Positions 6,003 through 7,665 of a stretch of DNA of 7,665 nucleotides are shown here, in pieces (the stretch's first letter is position 1; every line of letters starts with the position of its first letter). The stretch covers positions 1-7,665 of the forward strand of contig JAHFTP010000080.1 in assembly GCA_023265495.1 (NCBI GenBank). Direction: 5' to 3'. This DNA comes from Chlamydiota bacterium. GTDB lineage: Bacteria > Chlamydiota > Chlamydiia > Chlamydiales > Rhabdochlamydiaceae. The position numbers were made by a program, and so were the translations under genes. The notes under the pieces were generated by a model, which had not been told where the DNA came from, did not search any database, and was given only the letters and a program-made list of their open reading frames with translations.

Positions 6003-6386
6003 ATGCCTCACCTAAGATTGGAATACTCGGCAAATATTGATATGGCAGGGAATAATCTCCGTGTGCTGTTTTCACGACTTCATGAAGTTTTAGTGAATAA
6101 GGCTGGCGCTGAGCTTTTTCGTTGTCAAAGTAGAGCCATTTGTTGTGAGCATTTTTGTGTGGGTGATGGGAGAGAAAGTCGGGCATTTGTGTATTTACAA
6201 GTACTTTTGCTTGAAGGGCGTACGCTTAATCAGTTGCAGGAGACAGGAACTGAGCTTTTACAAACTCTTCAGGATGGATTTAAAGATTTGATCCTTCGCT
6301 ATAATGCCCAAATTTCGGTCCATCTAAGTGAAATTCCTGCGGATCGTTCTTATAAATCCAATCATTACTACAAAATAGAGACTTAA
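6003..6386 (+). CDS. 5-carboxymethyl-2-hydroxymuconate isomerase-like protein (tautomerase fold)
   Basis: A 127-aa cytoplasmic protein, almost exactly the length of HpaF/CHMI. It opens MPHLRLEYSANI, as the family does, so removal of Met exposes the N-terminal proline that acts as general base in the tautomerase superfamily. Further family matches are QSRA (Arg44), the strand and helix around VYLQVLLLEGRTLNQLQ (Arg73), and a C-terminal YKSNHYY; Arg44 and Arg73 line up with conserved arginines in E. coli HpaF by eye. HpaF isomerises 5-carboxymethyl-2-hydroxymuconate in homoprotocatechuate breakdown, but no other gene of that pathway is in the window, so the true substrate is unknown. ATG at 6003 follows AGGA by eight bases. 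Its stop is 11 bases from the convergent helicase stop. Family call is good; function is open. Confidence 0.88.
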   Translation: MPHLRLEYSANIDMAGNNLRVLFSRLHEVLVNKAGAELFRCQSRAICCEHFCVGDGRESRAFVYLQVLLLEGRTLNQLQETGTELLQTLQDGFKDLILRYNAQISVHLSEIPADRSYKSNHYYKIET

Positions 6387-6397
6387 AACCCACTCCT

Positions 6398-7665
6398 TTA
6401 TCCGAGGTCTTTCAGATATTCTGCCTGATAAGTTGCTTCATTTGTTCGATGAATTGGTTCGGGAACGCTCTGGCACTCCCCGGTCTTAATAAAAAAGTTT
6501 TTCATTTCTTTAAGCATGACATCTGTATCTTCATACAAAGCACTGCAAGCGGGTATGCTCTTGATAAAAGATCTGCCGTACGGCTTTGTCATAATCCTTT
6601 TATCCAAACAGACTACACACCCCCTATCTTCTTTTGTTCGAATCAGCCTGCCAAATCCCTGTTTAAATTTCAAAAGAGCCAGGGGAAGAGAATATTCTTT
6701 GAAAGGATCTAGCCCCTTTTTTTCAAATACTTCTGATATCGCCTGAAAAAGTGGATCTGAAGGAACTTTGAATGGGAGCTTCACAATCACGACACTGCGT
6801 AGATATTCTCCTGGAATATCTATCCCCTCCCAAAAAGAGTCTGTAGCAAAAAGAACATGCCCTTCCTTTGATTTGACCGTATCAATAAGAACCTGTCTTG
6901 CGGCATCTCCTTGTTTTAAAAGAGGGTATTGATGCATCCCTTCCATTTTAGTCACCATAGAATAGCAAGAGAGCAGCATCTCATACGAAGTGAATAAAAT
7001 CAGACAGCTTCCTCCGCTGATTTGGATAATCGAAGAAATCTTCTTAGCCGCCTGCTCTGTAAAAGATATCTCCGTCGGGAAGCTAATATCTTTTGGAACA
7101 AGGAATAAACATCGATTTTTATAGTCAAAAGGGGAGGGGTAGATGAGCTCTGCAATAGGGAAATCCTCTGCCATTTCATCCATTCCCATCCTGTTTCTAA
7201 AATAAGCAAACCCTTTATGGGCGGTGAGCGTTGCGCTGCAGAGAATCGCTGTCTTCCTCGGCTTAAATAAGTGTTCATAAAGAAGATCGGATACGTTGAG
7301 TTGGGCCACTGTTAATACAACATTGGACATGGGCTCTCTATAGATCTCCATCCATCGTATTTTGTTGATGTCTGTTTCGTGAGAAATAAACGATTCGAGC
7401 TGAGAGGCTCTCTGCTCCAAAGTAGAAGAAATAAAATCAAGTTCCCCAAGATGAGGTGCAAGTAGCTCTTCCTTTTCCTTAGGGATAAAAAGGATTAACT
7501 CCTTCCTTGCTAAACTAATTGCTGAAGAGAGTTTCTTCATGTGGGAAGAACAGGCGAGGGCTGAAGGCTTGATCTGCTCTTGCCAAGGAGAGGAAAGCAG
7601 CACTTCGCCTCGCAGCAAATGCTTGGATTGCCTCCCTTCTACAACCGCTTCTCCCCTAGTACTGA
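6398..7665 (-). CDS. dinG: DinG/XPD-family ATP-dependent DNA helicase, C-terminal part (5' end outside window)
   Basis: About 422 codons are visible and the frame stays open to the right edge; the TTG at 7618 is only an internal leucine codon. Full DinG-type proteins are usually 640-900 aa, so Walker A, any Fe-S cysteines and the DEAH box lie outside. Visible helicase motifs, counting from 7618: AILCSATLT (124-132, motif III-like), LILFTSYEML (206-215, start of the second RecA domain), DSFWEGIDIPG (260-270, the signature motif V of this family), VIVKLPFKVPSDP (277-289), and QGFGRLIRTKEDRG (320-333, motif VI with its arginine finger). It is a superfamily 2 enzyme that unwinds DNA 5' to 3' in repair or replication-transcription conflicts. 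An N-terminal exonuclease domain, found in some relatives, cannot be excluded. It ends convergently with the isomerase gene 11 bases away. Confidence 0.92.
   Translation of the reverse strand, partial: STRGEAVVEGRQSKHLLRGEVLLSSPWQEQIKPSALACSSHMKKLSSAISLARKELILFIPKEKEELLAPHLGELDFISSTLEQRASQLESFISHETDINKIRWMEIYREPMSNVVLTVAQLNVSDLLYEHLFKPRKTAILCSATLTAHKGFAYFRNRMGMDEMAEDFPIAELIYPSPFDYKNRCLFLVPKDISFPTEISFTEQAAKKISSIIQISGGSCLILFTSYEMLLSCYSMVTKMEGMHQYPLLKQGDAARQVLIDTVKSKEGHVLFATDSFWEGIDIPGEYLRSVVIVKLPFKVPSDPLFQAISEVFEKKGLDPFKEYSLPLALLKFKQGFGRLIRTKEDRGCVVCLDKRIMTKPYGRSFIKSIPACSALYEDTDVMLKEMKNFFIKTGECQSVPEPIHRTNEATYQAEYLKDLG

Noticed and set aside
5995..6186. 63-codon minus-strand frame opposite the start of the isomerase gene
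   Set aside because: It is antisense to the conserved N-terminus of the isomerase and has no recognisable content.
6366..6415. Bidirectional terminator between the convergent isomerase and helicase genes
   Set aside because: Only a weak six-pair match (AGACTT with AGGTCT) is visible, with no GC-rich stem or clear T-tract.
7616..7618. TTG at 7618 as the helicase start
   Set aside because: The frame continues without a stop to the window edge and the protein would lack the first RecA domain, so the gene is simply cut by the window.
1..7665. CRISPR array, insertion sequence, transposase or phage genes
   Set aside because: I found no regularly spaced repeats, terminal inverted repeats around a gene, or transposase, integrase or phage-like proteins on either strand.

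Overview
The window looks like a piece of an obligate intracellular, Chlamydiota-type chromosome, probably an environmental or amoeba-associated lineage rather than Chlamydiaceae. The main pointer is the minus-strand pair aspartate aminotransferase -> MreC-like protein beside a divergent tRNA-Ala, an arrangement I recall from chlamydial genomes. The style of the MreC protein (WSSFLWINVG, TTGLDGIFPAGL, VLPP near the C-terminus) and the moderate-to-low GC content agree. This taxonomic call is inference from memory and was not computed.

Layout, left to right. (1) Positions 1-293, plus strand: C-terminal end of a DUF4143-type AAA ATPase that begins outside the window. (2) 260-2797, minus: an intact MgtA-like P-type ATPase, likely a Mg2+ importer, with a TTG start. 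Its 3' end overlaps the end of the first gene by 34 bp. (3) 2817-2849: a strong minus-strand intrinsic terminator directly upstream of the ATPase ribosome binding site. (4) 2886-3020, minus: a 44-codon gene for a small exported Ser/Gly/Cys-rich peptide, with its own promoter. (5) 3093-4274, minus: mreC, whose start overlaps the stop of (6) aspC, 4271-5473, minus. (7) 5474-5615: a compact divergent promoter region. (8) 5616-5688, plus: tRNA-Ala(GGC). (9) 5689-6002: a gene-poor stretch with two AT-rich stem-loops and a promoter close to its right end. (10) 6003-6386, plus: a 127-aa orphan 5-carboxymethyl-2-hydroxymuconate isomerase-like (tautomerase-fold) protein. (11) 6398-7665, minus: the C-terminal helicase half of a DinG/XPD-type DNA helicase, cut by the right edge.

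Functionally this is mainly housekeeping (tRNA, amino-acid metabolism, cell-shape and division scaffold, DNA repair, ion transport) with three accessory-looking elements: the DUF4143 ATPase remnant, the small exported peptide and the orphan isomerase. aspC and mreC are almost certainly co-transcribed and translationally coupled. The small peptide gene and the ATPase may form a leader/attenuator-like unit, since a terminator is all that separates the peptide gene from the ATPase ribosome binding site. I did not find a clear new multi-gene system. The best leads are that arrangement, the exported peptide, the enlarged MreC and the orphan isomerase.
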